A DNA stretch of 64,000 nucleotides from Palsa-513 sp036510225 (GTDB lineage Bacteria; Actinomycetota; Thermoleophilia; Solirubrobacterales; Solirubrobacteraceae), in NCBI GenBank assembly GCA_036510225.1, contig DATCEH010000070.1:19484-83483 (forward strand), given 5' to 3'. The notes under the pieces were generated by a model. That model did not search any database. It was not told the DNA's origin and was given only the letters and a program-made list of their open reading frames with translations. Both the position numbers and the translations under genes were made by a program. This document shows, piece after piece, positions 31,053 through 40,283 of the stretch. Each line of letters begins with the position of its first letter. The first letter of the stretch is position 1.

Positions 31053-32969
31053 ATGGAAGCCACCGCCGCCGCGTCGACCGGCCGCACCGCCTGGGGGCGC
31101 AACCTCGGCGCCCCGGTGCGGGCGTTCCTCCACGCCGAGGCCGGCGGCGCCCTGCTCCTGATCGGCGGCGCCGTCGCCGCCCTGGTCTGGGCCAACTCCC
31201 CGTGGCCCGACTCCTACCAGACCGTATGGGCGACGAAGCTGTCGATCCGGCTCGGCAGCCACGCCCTCAGCGCGGACCTCCGCCAATGGGTCGACCAGGG
31301 GCTGATGGCCCTGTTCTTCCTCGTCGTCGGGCTCGAGGCCAAGCGCGAGTTCGACCTCGGCGAGCTCCGCCAGCGCGCCCGGATCGCGATCCCGGTGATC
31401 GCCGCGCTCGGCGGCGTCGCCGGCGCGGTCGGCACATACCTCCTGATCAACGCCGGCCATGCCGGACGCAGCGGCTGGGGCGCGGCGCTGTCGACCGACA
31501 CCGCGCTCGCGCTTGGCGTCCTCACGCTCGTCGGGCCGACCGGCGCCACCCGCCTGCGGGTCTTCCTCCTGACGCTCGCGATCTTCGACGACGTCGTCGG
31601 CCTCGTCGCGATCGCCGTCGCCTACACCCACAACATCTCGTTCGTCGCCCTCGCCGTCGCCGTCGGCCTGTTCGGGGTTCTCGTCGCGCTGCGGTACGCC
31701 GGGCCCTGGAGGGGCCCGGCTGCCGCCGTCGTCGGCGTGTCGATCTGGATCGCGATGTTCAAGTCTGGTATCGACCCGGTGATCGCCGGGCTGGCGATCG
31801 GCCTCGTGACGAGTGCCTATCCCCCGGCCCGCGAGGACCTCGAGCGGGCGACGGCTCTGACCCGGTCCTTCCGCGAGCAGCCGACCCCCCAGCTCGCCGC
31901 CAGCGCCCAGCGCAGCCTGGCGTCGGCGATCTCGCCGAACGAGCGCCTCCAGTACCGCCTCCATCCGTGGACGAGCTTCGTGATCGTCCCGGTCTTCGCC
32001 CTCGCCAACGCCGGCCTGAAGATCGACGGGACGCTGCTCGACCAGGCCGTCCACTCGCGGGTCACGATCGGCATCGTCGTCGCCTACGTCGTCGGCAAGC
32101 CGGTCGGGATCATGCTGGCCTCCTGGCTCGGCACGCGCCGGATCCTCGGCGGGTCGAAGCTCGCGATCACCTTCCCCGGCCTCGCCGGGACCGGATCGGC
32201 CGCCGGCATCCCGTTCACGGTCTCACTGTTGATCGCCAGCCTGGCCTTCACGGGTGCCACGCTCGACCAGGCGAAGCTCGGCGTGCTCGCGGCGGCGGCA
32301 ATCTCGACGCTCGTGTCGGCCACGCTGTTTCGCCTCGTCCGCCTCCTCCCCCAGGCCGTGCGCGCCCGCCAGCTCGGCCGGACCGCCGACCAGATCGTCG
32401 ACCTCGCAGACGACGTCGACCCCGCCTATGACCACATCCGCGGCGATCCCGACGGCCGGGTCACGCTGGTCGAGTACGCCAACTTCGAGTGCGAGTACTG
32501 CGGCCGGGCAGAGCCGATGATCCGCGAGCTGATCGCCGAATGGGACGACGACCTCCGCTACGTCTTCCGGCACCTCCCCCTCGCCGACGTCCACCCGAAC
32601 GCCCAGCTCGCCGCCGAGGCGACCGAGGCCGCCAGCGCGCAGGGCCGCTTCTGGGACATGCACGACGTCCTCTTCACCCACCAGGACGCCCTCGATCCGG
32701 CCTCGCTGCGGCGCTGGGCCGCGGAGCTGGGGTTCGACCTCGAGCGCTTCGACGACGACCTTCGCCGCCGCCGCCACGCCCCCCGGGTCAACGCCGACAT
32801 CTCGAGCGCGGACGCCAGCGGCGTCTCGGGAACGCCGTCCTTCTTCGTCAACGGCCGCCGCCACCAGGGACCATACGACGAACAGACGCTCAGCCGGGAG
32901 GTCCGCGTCGCGAGGGCCCGGGCCGCAGCCGCCGAGCTCGAGTCCGACCGGCGCTCGACTCAGGAGTGA
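31053..32969 (+). CDS. nhaA: Na+/H+ antiporter NhaA fused to a DsbA-like thioredoxin domain
   Basis: 638 residues. Residues 1-435 are NhaA: TDTALALG (149-156) and the ion-binding pair in LAIFDD (D179, D180), about 11 helices. After a linker, residues 457-625 form a DsbA/thioredoxin domain with redox motif CEYC (480-483) and cis-Pro loop SGTPSFFVNG. NhaA-thioredoxin fusions are known in actinobacteria; the redox domain may control or accompany transport. GATACT lies 8 nt before the ATG, fitting a leaderless mRNA. The last 10 bp overlap the convergent acetyltransferase gene. Confidence 0.93.
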   Translation: MEATAAASTGRTAWGRNLGAPVRAFLHAEAGGALLLIGGAVAALVWANSPWPDSYQTVWATKLSIRLGSHALSADLRQWVDQGLMALFFLVVGLEAKREFDLGELRQRARIAIPVIAALGGVAGAVGTYLLINAGHAGRSGWGAALSTDTALALGVLTLVGPTGATRLRVFLLTLAIFDDVVGLVAIAVAYTHNISFVALAVAVGLFGVLVALRYAGPWRGPAAAVVGVSIWIAMFKSGIDPVIAGLAIGLVTSAYPPAREDLERATALTRSFREQPTPQLAASAQRSLASAISPNERLQYRLHPWTSFVIVPVFALANAGLKIDGTLLDQAVHSRVTIGIVVAYVVGKPVGIMLASWLGTRRILGGSKLAITFPGLAGTGSAAGIPFTVSLLIASLAFTGATLDQAKLGVLAAAAISTLVSATLFRLVRLLPQAVRARQLGRTADQIVDLADDVDPAYDHIRGDPDGRVTLVEYANFECEYCGRAEPMIRELIAEWDDDLRYVFRHLPLADVHPNAQLAAEATEAASAQGRFWDMHDVLFTHQDALDPASLRRWAAELGFDLERFDDDLRRRRHAPRVNADISSADASGVSGTPSFFVNGRRHQGPYDEQTLSREVRVARARAAAAELESDRRSTQE

Positions 32970-33595
32970 CGGGCGGCGGCGCGCTCGAGGCGGTCGCGGA
33001 GGTTGGCCCGCACGGCCGGCCAGTCGTCCGGGATCACGCTGTAGTAGGCCGAGTCCCGCAGACCGTATGGCATCACCATGTGATTGCGGAGGATCCCCTC
33101 GAAGCTCGCCGGCAGGGCGCCCAGCGCAGCCCGTGAGCGCTCGTTGCGGGCGTCGGTCTTGAACTCGACGCGGATGCAGCCGACCCGCCCGAACGCGTGA
33201 TCGAGCATCAGGAGCTTGGCCTCGACGTTCGCGCCCGTCCCCCAGCTGGCCGACTCCAGCCAGGTCCAGCCGATCTCGAGACCTCGATGCTCGGGACGCA
33301 GGGCCATGAATCGTGTGCTCCCGATCACCCGCCCGGTCGCCCGCCAGATCGTCGCGAACGCGCACTCGCGCCCGGCCGCGCTGTCGGTCAGGCTCTGCTC
33401 GAGCCAGCCGGCGATCGCCGCGGGGGTCGGCGGCGCCCCCGGCAGGAGCAGCCACTTCCAGATCACCGGGTCCCGGGACGCTTCGACGAGCCCGGCCTCG
33501 TGCCGGGCATCGAGCGGCTCGAGCCTGACCAGGGACCCTTCGAGCTCGGCGTTCAGCCCGTCCAGGCTCGAGCCTCCGTCCACCGGCCCGATCAT
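32960..33595 (-). CDS. GNAT family N-acetyltransferase (RimJ/RimL-like)
   Basis: 211 residues. LVRLEPLDARHEAGLVEA at the N-terminus, IGSTRFMALRPEHRGLEIGWTWLESASWGTGANVEAKLLMLDHAF (beta4, then acetyl-CoA loop and helix 3) and VEFKTDARNERSRAALGALPASFEGILRNHM follow the Acetyltransf_3 pattern of ribosomal-protein or small-molecule acetyltransferases. The usual Q/RxxGxG/A loop appears as WGTGANVEAK. Substrate unknown. Convergent with nhaA, overlapping by 10 bp. Confidence 0.88.
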   Translation of the reverse strand: MIGPVDGGSSLDGLNAELEGSLVRLEPLDARHEAGLVEASRDPVIWKWLLLPGAPPTPAAIAGWLEQSLTDSAAGRECAFATIWRATGRVIGSTRFMALRPEHRGLEIGWTWLESASWGTGANVEAKLLMLDHAFGRVGCIRVEFKTDARNERSRAALGALPASFEGILRNHMVMPYGLRDSAYYSVIPDDWPAVRANLRDRLERAAARHS

Positions 33596-33651
33596 CGCAG
33601 GGTCGGCCGACCGGTCGCAGACCGAAGCCGGCGCAACTCGAGTGTGCTGAG

Positions 33652-34689
33652 ATGGCGCCGGTGCGGATCCTGATCGTCAGCCAGATGTGGCCGGGCCCGG
33701 CCGATCCCGACCTCGGCGGCTTCGTCGCGACGATCGCCGGTCAGCTCGAAGGCCTCGGACACACGGTCGACCTCGCCGTGATCAACCACCGCGGCGGCTC
33801 CCGGCGCAAGTACCCCAGGCTGTGCCTCGACGCCGTCCGCATGGCCCGCCGCCACCGGCCGGACGTCGTCTTCGCGCACATGCTCTTCCCCGCCGGGCTG
33901 GCCGGCGCCGCCGCCTCGATGCTCGGCCGGGCGCCGCTCGTCGTGATGGCCCACGGCGCGGATGTCGCCAACCTCGGCCGGGTCCCGGGCGTCACCACGC
34001 TGACGCGGGCCGTCCTGCGCCGGGCGTCCGGCCTGATCGTCAACTCGGCCTGGCTCGCCCGCCAGCTCGACGCCTTCGTCCCCGGGAGCGCCGCCCGGGC
34101 CCACGTGATCGACTGCGGCGTCGACCTCGACCGCTTCCGGCCGGTCGCCGCCGCACCGGCACGCGGTGAGCTCGGCTGGGGCGCGGACGGGCCCGCCCTG
34201 CTCTGCGTCGGGTCGCTGATCCCCCGCAAGAACGTCGTCGCCCTGGCCGACGCCTTCGCCCAGCTCGGCCGCGGCAGCCTCGCCTTCGTCGGCGACGGGC
34301 CGCTGCGCCCGGAGCTCGACGGCCGGCCGGGGGTGAGGCTCGTCGGCCGCATCCCCCACGCCGACGTCGCCCGTTGGATCGCCGCCTGCGACGTCCTCTG
34401 CCAGCCGTCGGTCCGCGAGCCCTTCGGCCAGGCCGCGCTCGAGGCGATGGCGATGGCGCGATCCGTCGTCGCGACCGCCGACGGCGGGCCGGCCGAGTTC
34501 GTGACCCCGGACGCGGGCCTGCTCGTCGCTCCCGGAGACCACGGCGCGCTCCGCAATGCCCTCGTCGCCGCCGCTGCCCTCCCATCCCCGAACCACGCCG
34601 CCCGCGCGGTCGCCGAGCGCCACGGCGCCCGGCTCCAGGCGACGCGGATGGCCGCGGTCCTGCGGGCCGCGGTCGACGAACGGGCCTGA
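33652..34689 (+). CDS. glycosyltransferase family 4
   Basis: 345 residues, GT-B fold. N-terminal domain starts VRILIVSQMWPGPADPDLGGFVATIA; the C-terminal domain has GSLIPRKNVVALADAFAQL, VGRIPHADVARWIAACDVLCQPSVREPFGQAALEAMAM, with the conserved EPFGQAALEAMA donor-binding motif of retaining GT4 enzymes. Probably transfers a sugar to a cell-envelope lipid or glycan; acceptor unknown. Followed after 3 bp by a methyltransferase, possibly the same pathway. Confidence 0.9.
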   Translation: MAPVRILIVSQMWPGPADPDLGGFVATIAGQLEGLGHTVDLAVINHRGGSRRKYPRLCLDAVRMARRHRPDVVFAHMLFPAGLAGAAASMLGRAPLVVMAHGADVANLGRVPGVTTLTRAVLRRASGLIVNSAWLARQLDAFVPGSAARAHVIDCGVDLDRFRPVAAAPARGELGWGADGPALLCVGSLIPRKNVVALADAFAQLGRGSLAFVGDGPLRPELDGRPGVRLVGRIPHADVARWIAACDVLCQPSVREPFGQAALEAMAMARSVVATADGGPAEFVTPDAGLLVAPGDHGALRNALVAAAALPSPNHAARAVAERHGARLQATRMAAVLRAAVDERA

Positions 34690-34692
34690 CCA

Positions 34693-35439
34693 ATGAGCGA
34701 AGGACGCGCGACGTCGTTCGGGGAGGTCTCCGAGCACTACGACGAGTTCCGGCCCGGCCCGTCGGATGCCGCGGTCGACTGGCTGTTGCGCCCCGGCCTG
34801 CGCGACGTCCTCGATCTCGGCGCGGGGACCGGCGCACTGACCCGACTGCTCGTCGCCCGGGACCTCACCGTGACTGCGGTCGAGCCGGATCCGCGGATGC
34901 GCCGGACGCTGATCGACCGGGTCCCCCGGGCGAGCGTCCTCGCCGGCGTGGCCGAGCGGCTCCCGGTTGACGACGCCTCCCAGGACGCGGTGCTCGCCCA
35001 CTCGGCGTGGCACTGGGCCGACCCGGCCCGCGCCGTTCCCGAGGTCGCGCGCGTCCTGCGGCCCGGCGGCCGGTTCGGCGTCGCCTGGACCCGGCTCGAC
35101 CGCGACGTCGACTGGGTCGCCGAGCTCCACGACCGCCTCCGGCTCGGCCTCTCCGGATCAGGGTCCCACCGGCGCTCGCACGCCTTCGACCTGCCCGGCG
35201 ACGCGCCCCTCGGCGCGGCGGAAGGCCCCCACGAGGTTCGCTTCGTCCGCCGCTTCACGCGCGCCCAGCTGGTCGGCCTGGCCGGAACCTACAGTGCCGT
35301 GATCGTCCTCCCCCAGGACGCCCGCACCGCCCTGCTGGCCCGGCTGCGCGACGACCTGGACGCCGATCCCCGACTCCGAGGAGACACGGGGATCGACGTC
35401 CCTCTGGTCAGCCGCTGCTGGCGGACCGAGCGTCGCTGA
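34693..35439 (+). CDS. class I SAM-dependent methyltransferase
   Basis: 248 residues with SAM-binding motif VLDLGAGTGALTRLLVAR, motif II VEPDPRMRR and ARVLRPGGRFGVAWTRLD (Methyltransf_11 type). The N-terminal SFGEVSEHYDEFRPGPSDAAVDWLL and HSAWHWAD are typical of a widespread actinobacterial group of unknown substrate. It begins 3 bp after the glycosyltransferase stop and is probably co-translated. Confidence 0.87.
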   Translation: MSEGRATSFGEVSEHYDEFRPGPSDAAVDWLLRPGLRDVLDLGAGTGALTRLLVARDLTVTAVEPDPRMRRTLIDRVPRASVLAGVAERLPVDDASQDAVLAHSAWHWADPARAVPEVARVLRPGGRFGVAWTRLDRDVDWVAELHDRLRLGLSGSGSHRRSHAFDLPGDAPLGAAEGPHEVRFVRRFTRAQLVGLAGTYSAVIVLPQDARTALLARLRDDLDADPRLRGDTGIDVPLVSRCWRTERR

Positions 35440-35445
35440 GCTGGA

Positions 35446-37365
35446 CTACGGGGCGCCGAGCACCTGGTAGGAATCCATCTCGCCCCGCATCCTCTGCGGC
35501 AGGTAGCCGGTGAAGAGGATGTAGGAGTGGAGCGTGCCCGACCGCGTCGCGATCGCCTGCTGCTGTGCTGCGGTCAGCGTCGTGTTCAGGCTCCACGTGC
35601 CGTTGGAGATCGGCGCGTGGAACTCCAGCGTCGTCGTCGTCCCGCCCGAGAAGTACTGGAGCTGGACGCGGACGATGCCGCGAGCCGACGTCGAGACCGT
35701 TCCCTGGTCGTGGAGCACCCCGGCCGCATAGGTCGGCCGCGACGCGTCGAGGTTCGCGTGGCCGTCGGCCGCCCGCAGGCGCACGACCTGCGGCCTGGTC
35801 GCCGCGTTGCCGGCGTAGGAGATCGTCAGGATCCCCGTGCCCTTGTTCGCCTGGGCGGTCGGGATCGTGTGGGTCGTCCGGATCCGGCCGTCGGCTGAGT
35901 CGATCGACGCCGTCCAGTCATAGTGCTGGCCGGCCGCGAACAGGTCCAGCTTGACCGTGCCGGTCGCCCTGCGGCTGATCGGCGCGAGGATGTCGATCGT
36001 CCGCGACGACTTGCTGATCGTCGCCCGCGAGACCTGGAGCTTCGCCGGCTGCGGGGAAGCCACGCCGCACGGCACCGTCGCCGTCGGCAGCTCGGGTGTC
36101 ACCCCGCCCGCGTAGAGGATTCCCGTCTCGAACGCCCAGGAGCCGCCGGTGCAGGTCGATGCCGCGAACGGCGCCTTCCCGTTGACCGCACTGTCCTGGT
36201 AGTCGAGCGTCAGGCTCTTCAACCGGACACCGGCCGGCAGGCCCGAGAGGTCGTAGCTCACGATCGGACCGTAGGTTCCGGTCGTCTGCGAGACGGTCCC
36301 CGTCGCCACACCGAAGCCTGCCGGCGTCGCGCCGACTGCCGGGGTGTGCCACCAGAAGACGACCTGGTTGGCAGCCGTCTTGACGATGAAGCCCTGATCG
36401 CTGGCCAGGTCGGTCCCGGTCTGCGGGTGCGTCAGGATGCTGCCGCTGCCGAGGATCGACGAGCGATCCGGGCAGGCGGCCGCGGTCGGGCCGCCGACGT
36501 TCTCGAAGCTCGCCGCCGCGCACGTCCCGAAGGACGCCAGCTGGTTTGCGAACTGCGAGGAGATCGCCTCGGTGATCGACGTTGCCGCGCCGGCCGGCGT
36601 ACCGGCCGCGTCGCTGCCGATCGTCAGCGTCGAGCTGAGGTCCACGTTCCCGCCGGCCGGGTTGACCGTGACCGCCAGCTTGCTGGCGCCGGCCGCCCCC
36701 GGCGTGACGAAGGTCGCGTCAGCGCCCGGAACCGTCGTGTACGTGTTGGTCGCCGCGAGCCGATAGTGGTAGGTGGTCCCCGGCGCGAGGCCGGTCAGCG
36801 CCGCCGACGCGGCCATGGCGGTCGTTCCCGCCCCGGCTGACTGTGCCGCGGTGGTCTGGCCGTAGGCCGTCGTCGGCCCGTACTGGAAGACGTATGTCGC
36901 CGCGATCCCCGTCGGGTCGACCGTCCCGCCGAGTGTCGCCGTCGTCCCGGTGACACCGGTCGCAGCGCCCGTCACGACGACCGGCGCGCCCGCCGTCGTG
37001 AACGTCCCGTCGGTTCCGTCGGTCGGTCCCGAGGCGTTGGTCGCCTCGAGGCGGAAGTGGTACGTCGTCGCCGGCGTCAGGCCGGTCAGGTTCGCCGTCA
37101 CCGGCACGTCAGCGATCCCGGCGCCGGCCGACGTCGACGTGGTCGACGTCCCGTAGGAGGTCGTCGTCCCGTAGTCGAATTGATAGGTCGTCGCCTGCCC
37201 GACCGGATTGACCGTGCCGCTGAGCGTGGTCGCCGTCTGGGTCGGCGTCGTCGCGGTGCCCGTCGTGACGACGGGCGCAGTGAGAGGCAGGGCGCTGGCC
37301 GACGCGGCCAGGACTCCGGCCGCGAGCAGGCCGGTGAGCCCGAGAAGAAGAGTAAGACGTCGCAT
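35446..37365 (-). CDS. secreted protein with two fibronectin-like domains
   Basis: 639 residues from the ATG at 37365 (AAAGG 7 nt upstream); an ATG 15 codons earlier lacks such a site. Signal peptide RRLTLLLGLTGLLAAGVLAASASA. Two type-III-like beta domains follow, each with TATLxGTVxPxGxATTYxFxYGxTTxYG and LTGLxPxTTYHxRLxATN (about 40-125 and 130-225). The remaining 400 residues are beta-rich and Cys-containing without a recognised catalytic motif. Such domains are common on surface proteins of this bacterial group. Confidence 0.8.
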   Translation of the reverse strand: MRRLTLLLGLTGLLAAGVLAASASALPLTAPVVTTGTATTPTQTATTLSGTVNPVGQATTYQFDYGTTTSYGTSTTSTSAGAGIADVPVTANLTGLTPATTYHFRLEATNASGPTDGTDGTFTTAGAPVVVTGAATGVTGTTATLGGTVDPTGIAATYVFQYGPTTAYGQTTAAQSAGAGTTAMAASAALTGLAPGTTYHYRLAATNTYTTVPGADATFVTPGAAGASKLAVTVNPAGGNVDLSSTLTIGSDAAGTPAGAATSITEAISSQFANQLASFGTCAAASFENVGGPTAAACPDRSSILGSGSILTHPQTGTDLASDQGFIVKTAANQVVFWWHTPAVGATPAGFGVATGTVSQTTGTYGPIVSYDLSGLPAGVRLKSLTLDYQDSAVNGKAPFAASTCTGGSWAFETGILYAGGVTPELPTATVPCGVASPQPAKLQVSRATISKSSRTIDILAPISRRATGTVKLDLFAAGQHYDWTASIDSADGRIRTTHTIPTAQANKGTGILTISYAGNAATRPQVVRLRAADGHANLDASRPTYAAGVLHDQGTVSTSARGIVRVQLQYFSGGTTTTLEFHAPISNGTWSLNTTLTAAQQQAIATRSGTLHSYILFTGYLPQRMRGEMDSYQVLGAP

Positions 37366-37484
37366 CACACAACCTTTCATTGATGAGTCATGCCCCAAGG
37401 AACTCATCCCACGCCGCAGAGTTGCGGGTCACTTATGTGCCGCTTCGGTTCGACCGGCGTACACCACCCAGACCGAGACTCCGT

Positions 37485-38966
37485 TTGATCGGCGGCCCGA
37501 GCGGATACCGAGACGACGTCGCCACCCCCGGACCCCAGACTCCCGATCCGCATGTCCTCGTCCTGTTCGGCGCCCGGGGCGACCTCGCCCGCCGCAAGCT
37601 CCTCCCCGGCATCTACCGGCTGATGGCGGCCGGCCTGATGCCCGAGGACTTCAGGATCGTCGGCTCCGGACGACACCGGCCCGACGGCGAGTTCTCCGAC
37701 GAGGTCCGGGCCGCGCTGGCCGAGCACGCCGGCGAGGACCTCGGCGGGCCGTGCTGGGAGTCGTTCGCGCCGCGGGTGTCCTTCGTCGCGTCCTCGGCCG
37801 ACGACGGCGCCGACCTCGCCGCCGCCGTGCGGGCCGCCCGCGACGAGCTCGGCGAGCACTCGCGGACGCTCCTCTACCTCGCCGTCCCACCGTCGGCGAT
37901 GGCCGGGATGGTGGAGATGGTCGCGGCCACCGGCATGTCGGTCGACGCCCGGACCAGACTGGTCATGGAGAAGCCGTTCGGAGCGGATCTCCCGTCCGCG
38001 AAGGCGCTCAACCGAGCCCTCCACGACCATCTCGACGAGGACGCGGTCTTCAGGATCGACCACTTCCTCGGCAAGGAGGCCGCCCAGGACATCCTCTCGC
38101 TCCGTTTCGCCAACGGCCTCTTCGAGCCGATCTGGAATCGCCGCCACGTGTCCGGCGTCCAGATCGACATCCCCGAGTCGATCGGCCTCGAAGGCCGGGG
38201 TTCGTTCTACGAGGAGACCGGCGCCTTTCGCGACATGGTCGTCACCCACCTCAGCCAGGTCCTCGGCTTCGTTGCGATGGAGCGACCCGAGAGCCTCGAC
38301 GCCCGCGCGCTGCGTGACGCGAAGGCCGCCGTCTTCGAGGACCTCCTGCCGTTCGACCCGGCCGCCGCCGTGTTCGGCCAGTTCGCCGGCTACCGCGACG
38401 AGGACGGCGTCGCCTCGGACTCGAACACCGAGACATTCGCCGCGCTCCGGGTCCTGATCGACAACGACCGCTGGCGCGGCGTCCCCTTCCTCCTGCGAAC
38501 CGGCAAGGCGATGGCCGAGACCCGCCGGACCGTCAGCCTCGCCCTCCGCGAGCCCGACCAGCAGATCTTCGACTGCCGGGCGGAGGAGATCAGGCGGCCG
38601 AACGAGATCGTCTTCGAGCTTGCCGACGACCCGTTGATCGGCGTCGAGGTCCGCGTCAAGGTGCCCGGCCCGACGTCCACGGTCACCCGGGCGCCGCTGA
38701 CGCTCGACGTCGAGCGGGCGACCGGAGATCAGGGGCTCGAGGCCTACGAGCGTCTCCTCCGCGACGCGATGCTCGGCGATCAGCTGCTGTTCGCCCGCTC
38801 CGACGAGGTCGAACGGCTGTGGACCTGCGCCGCGCCGATCCTTGCCGACCCGCCCGCCCCGCTGCCCTACGCCGTCGGCTCGTGGGGTCCCCAGGCCGCG
38901 GTCGAGCTCGCCCAGCCGGTCGGCTGGCGGCTGCCCGACCACGACGCTGCGCGGCTGCCGCTCTGA
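37485..38966 (+). CDS. zwf: glucose-6-phosphate 1-dehydrogenase
   Basis: 493 residues from the TTG at 37485. In-frame codons back to 37380 exist, but starting there would leave only 14 bp to the divergent gene. Oxidises glucose-6-phosphate with NADP, entry to the pentose phosphate pathway. The nucleotide-binding motif reads FGARGDLARRKLLP (Arg where GASGDL is usual), MEKPFG, and the active-site FRIDHFLGKEAAQD with its catalytic His. The substrate-binding GxxFYEETGAFRDMVVTHL and WRGVPFLLRTGKAM follow. No opcA/pgl partner lies next to it. Confidence 0.93.
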   Translation: MIGGPSGYRDDVATPGPQTPDPHVLVLFGARGDLARRKLLPGIYRLMAAGLMPEDFRIVGSGRHRPDGEFSDEVRAALAEHAGEDLGGPCWESFAPRVSFVASSADDGADLAAAVRAARDELGEHSRTLLYLAVPPSAMAGMVEMVAATGMSVDARTRLVMEKPFGADLPSAKALNRALHDHLDEDAVFRIDHFLGKEAAQDILSLRFANGLFEPIWNRRHVSGVQIDIPESIGLEGRGSFYEETGAFRDMVVTHLSQVLGFVAMERPESLDARALRDAKAAVFEDLLPFDPAAAVFGQFAGYRDEDGVASDSNTETFAALRVLIDNDRWRGVPFLLRTGKAMAETRRTVSLALREPDQQIFDCRAEEIRRPNEIVFELADDPLIGVEVRVKVPGPTSTVTRAPLTLDVERATGDQGLEAYERLLRDAMLGDQLLFARSDEVERLWTCAAPILADPPAPLPYAVGSWGPQAAVELAQPVGWRLPDHDAARLPL

Positions 38967-39002
38967 GCTGCGCGGGGCAACGAGCAGGCCGTGACCCCCG
39001 GG

Positions 39003-40283
39003 TCAGCCGGCGAACAGCCCTGACCCGGCCCAGTCGTTCGGCCCGCTGACGCCCGGCGGCACGAAGAAGTAGCCGCCACCGACCGGCGTGATGTAGTCGA
39101 TCATCGGCTCGCTCGCCAGCCGGGTCTGGATCGCCGCGAACTGGCGGGCCGGGTTCTGGTTGAAGGCCACGAAGACGAGGCCCTGGTCGAGCTGGCCGGC
39201 GCGGTCGAAGCCCCGGTGGTAGTTGAATCCCCGGCGCAGGATCCGCTGGCCGGCGGTCGGTGGGGTCCGCGGGTTTGCCAGTCTGATGTGGGCGTCGAGT
39301 GGGATCCGCACGCCGGTCGGATCGAGGTCGAAGCGCGGATCCTCGAACTCGGCGGTCCCGCCCAGCGGCGCCCCGGTGTCGCGCACCCGGCCGATCATGT
39401 TCTGCTGCTCGTTCAGTCCGACCCGATCCCAGAACTCCACGTGCTGGCGGATGATCCGCACGACCTGGTAGGAGCCGCCCGCAGTCCACACCGGCTCGCC
39501 GGCACCGGCCCGAACCCAGACGAGGCGGTCCATCAACCGGCCGTCGTCGACGTCGGGATTGGCCGTCCCGTCGCGAAAGGCAAACAGGTTGCGCGGGCTG
39601 TTGCGCGGCGACGGACCGCGGTCGGCCGCCCTGAAGCCGTCGATCGTCCAGCGGACCGCGAGTGAGCCACGGGTGACCCGGAGCAGCTCGCGCAGGGCGT
39701 GGACGACCGTGTCCCGCTGGTTCGCCCCGATCTGGACCATCACGTCACCGTCGGTCTGGGTCGGGTCGAGGTCGTCGACCGCGAAGCTCGGCATCCTCGT
39801 CAGGTGGAGCGGACGCCGCCCGCCGAGGCCGTAGCGGTCGTCGAACAGGGACGCGCCGAAGCCGACTGTCACGGTCAGCCCGTCCGGGGCGTTGGTCGGT
39901 CCGAGGATCCCCGAATCGGCCGGCGGGTCGTCGATCTCGAGCAGTGGGTTGACGTTGCCGCTCGCCAGCTGGTTGGCCCTCGTGCCGAGCGCCATCAGCG
40001 CCTCCCGCAGGGTCAGCCGATCCGCGGCGATCGCATCGAGCGAGACGAACGTCGCCTGTGCCTGTGCCGGCGTGAGGACGCCTGGCTGGTGCGCGCCGGT
40101 GAACGGCACGGCGATCGACAGGGCCGCCCGCTGTCCGTCGTCATCGAGCAGCCCCGGCCCGACCGCCGGCAGCCGGCCGGTGCCCGGACGATCGATCGCC
40201 GCGTCAGCGCCCGCGCCGGCCGCCGCGGCACCGAGCAGCACGGCCGCGCGCGTGACGAACCGGCGGCGGTCGAGCCGGGTCAT
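39003..40283 (-). CDS. efeB: deferrochelatase/peroxidase (DyP type)
   Basis: 426 residues with a Tat signal (DRRRFVTRAAVLLGAAAAG), so it is exported folded. The DyP GxxDG motif appears as FAFRDGTANPD and the heme-ligand His lies in RIIRQHVEFWDR. The C-terminal MIDYITPVGGGYFFVPPG is typical of EfeB, a heme peroxidase working with EfeO in iron uptake. The ATG overlaps the efeO stop (ATGA). No efeU permease gene is in the window. Confidence 0.92.
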   Translation of the reverse strand: MTRLDRRRFVTRAAVLLGAAAAGAGADAAIDRPGTGRLPAVGPGLLDDDGQRAALSIAVPFTGAHQPGVLTPAQAQATFVSLDAIAADRLTLREALMALGTRANQLASGNVNPLLEIDDPPADSGILGPTNAPDGLTVTVGFGASLFDDRYGLGGRRPLHLTRMPSFAVDDLDPTQTDGDVMVQIGANQRDTVVHALRELLRVTRGSLAVRWTIDGFRAADRGPSPRNSPRNLFAFRDGTANPDVDDGRLMDRLVWVRAGAGEPVWTAGGSYQVVRIIRQHVEFWDRVGLNEQQNMIGRVRDTGAPLGGTAEFEDPRFDLDPTGVRIPLDAHIRLANPRTPPTAGQRILRRGFNYHRGFDRAGQLDQGLVFVAFNQNPARQFAAIQTRLASEPMIDYITPVGGGYFFVPPGVSGPNDWAGSGLFAG

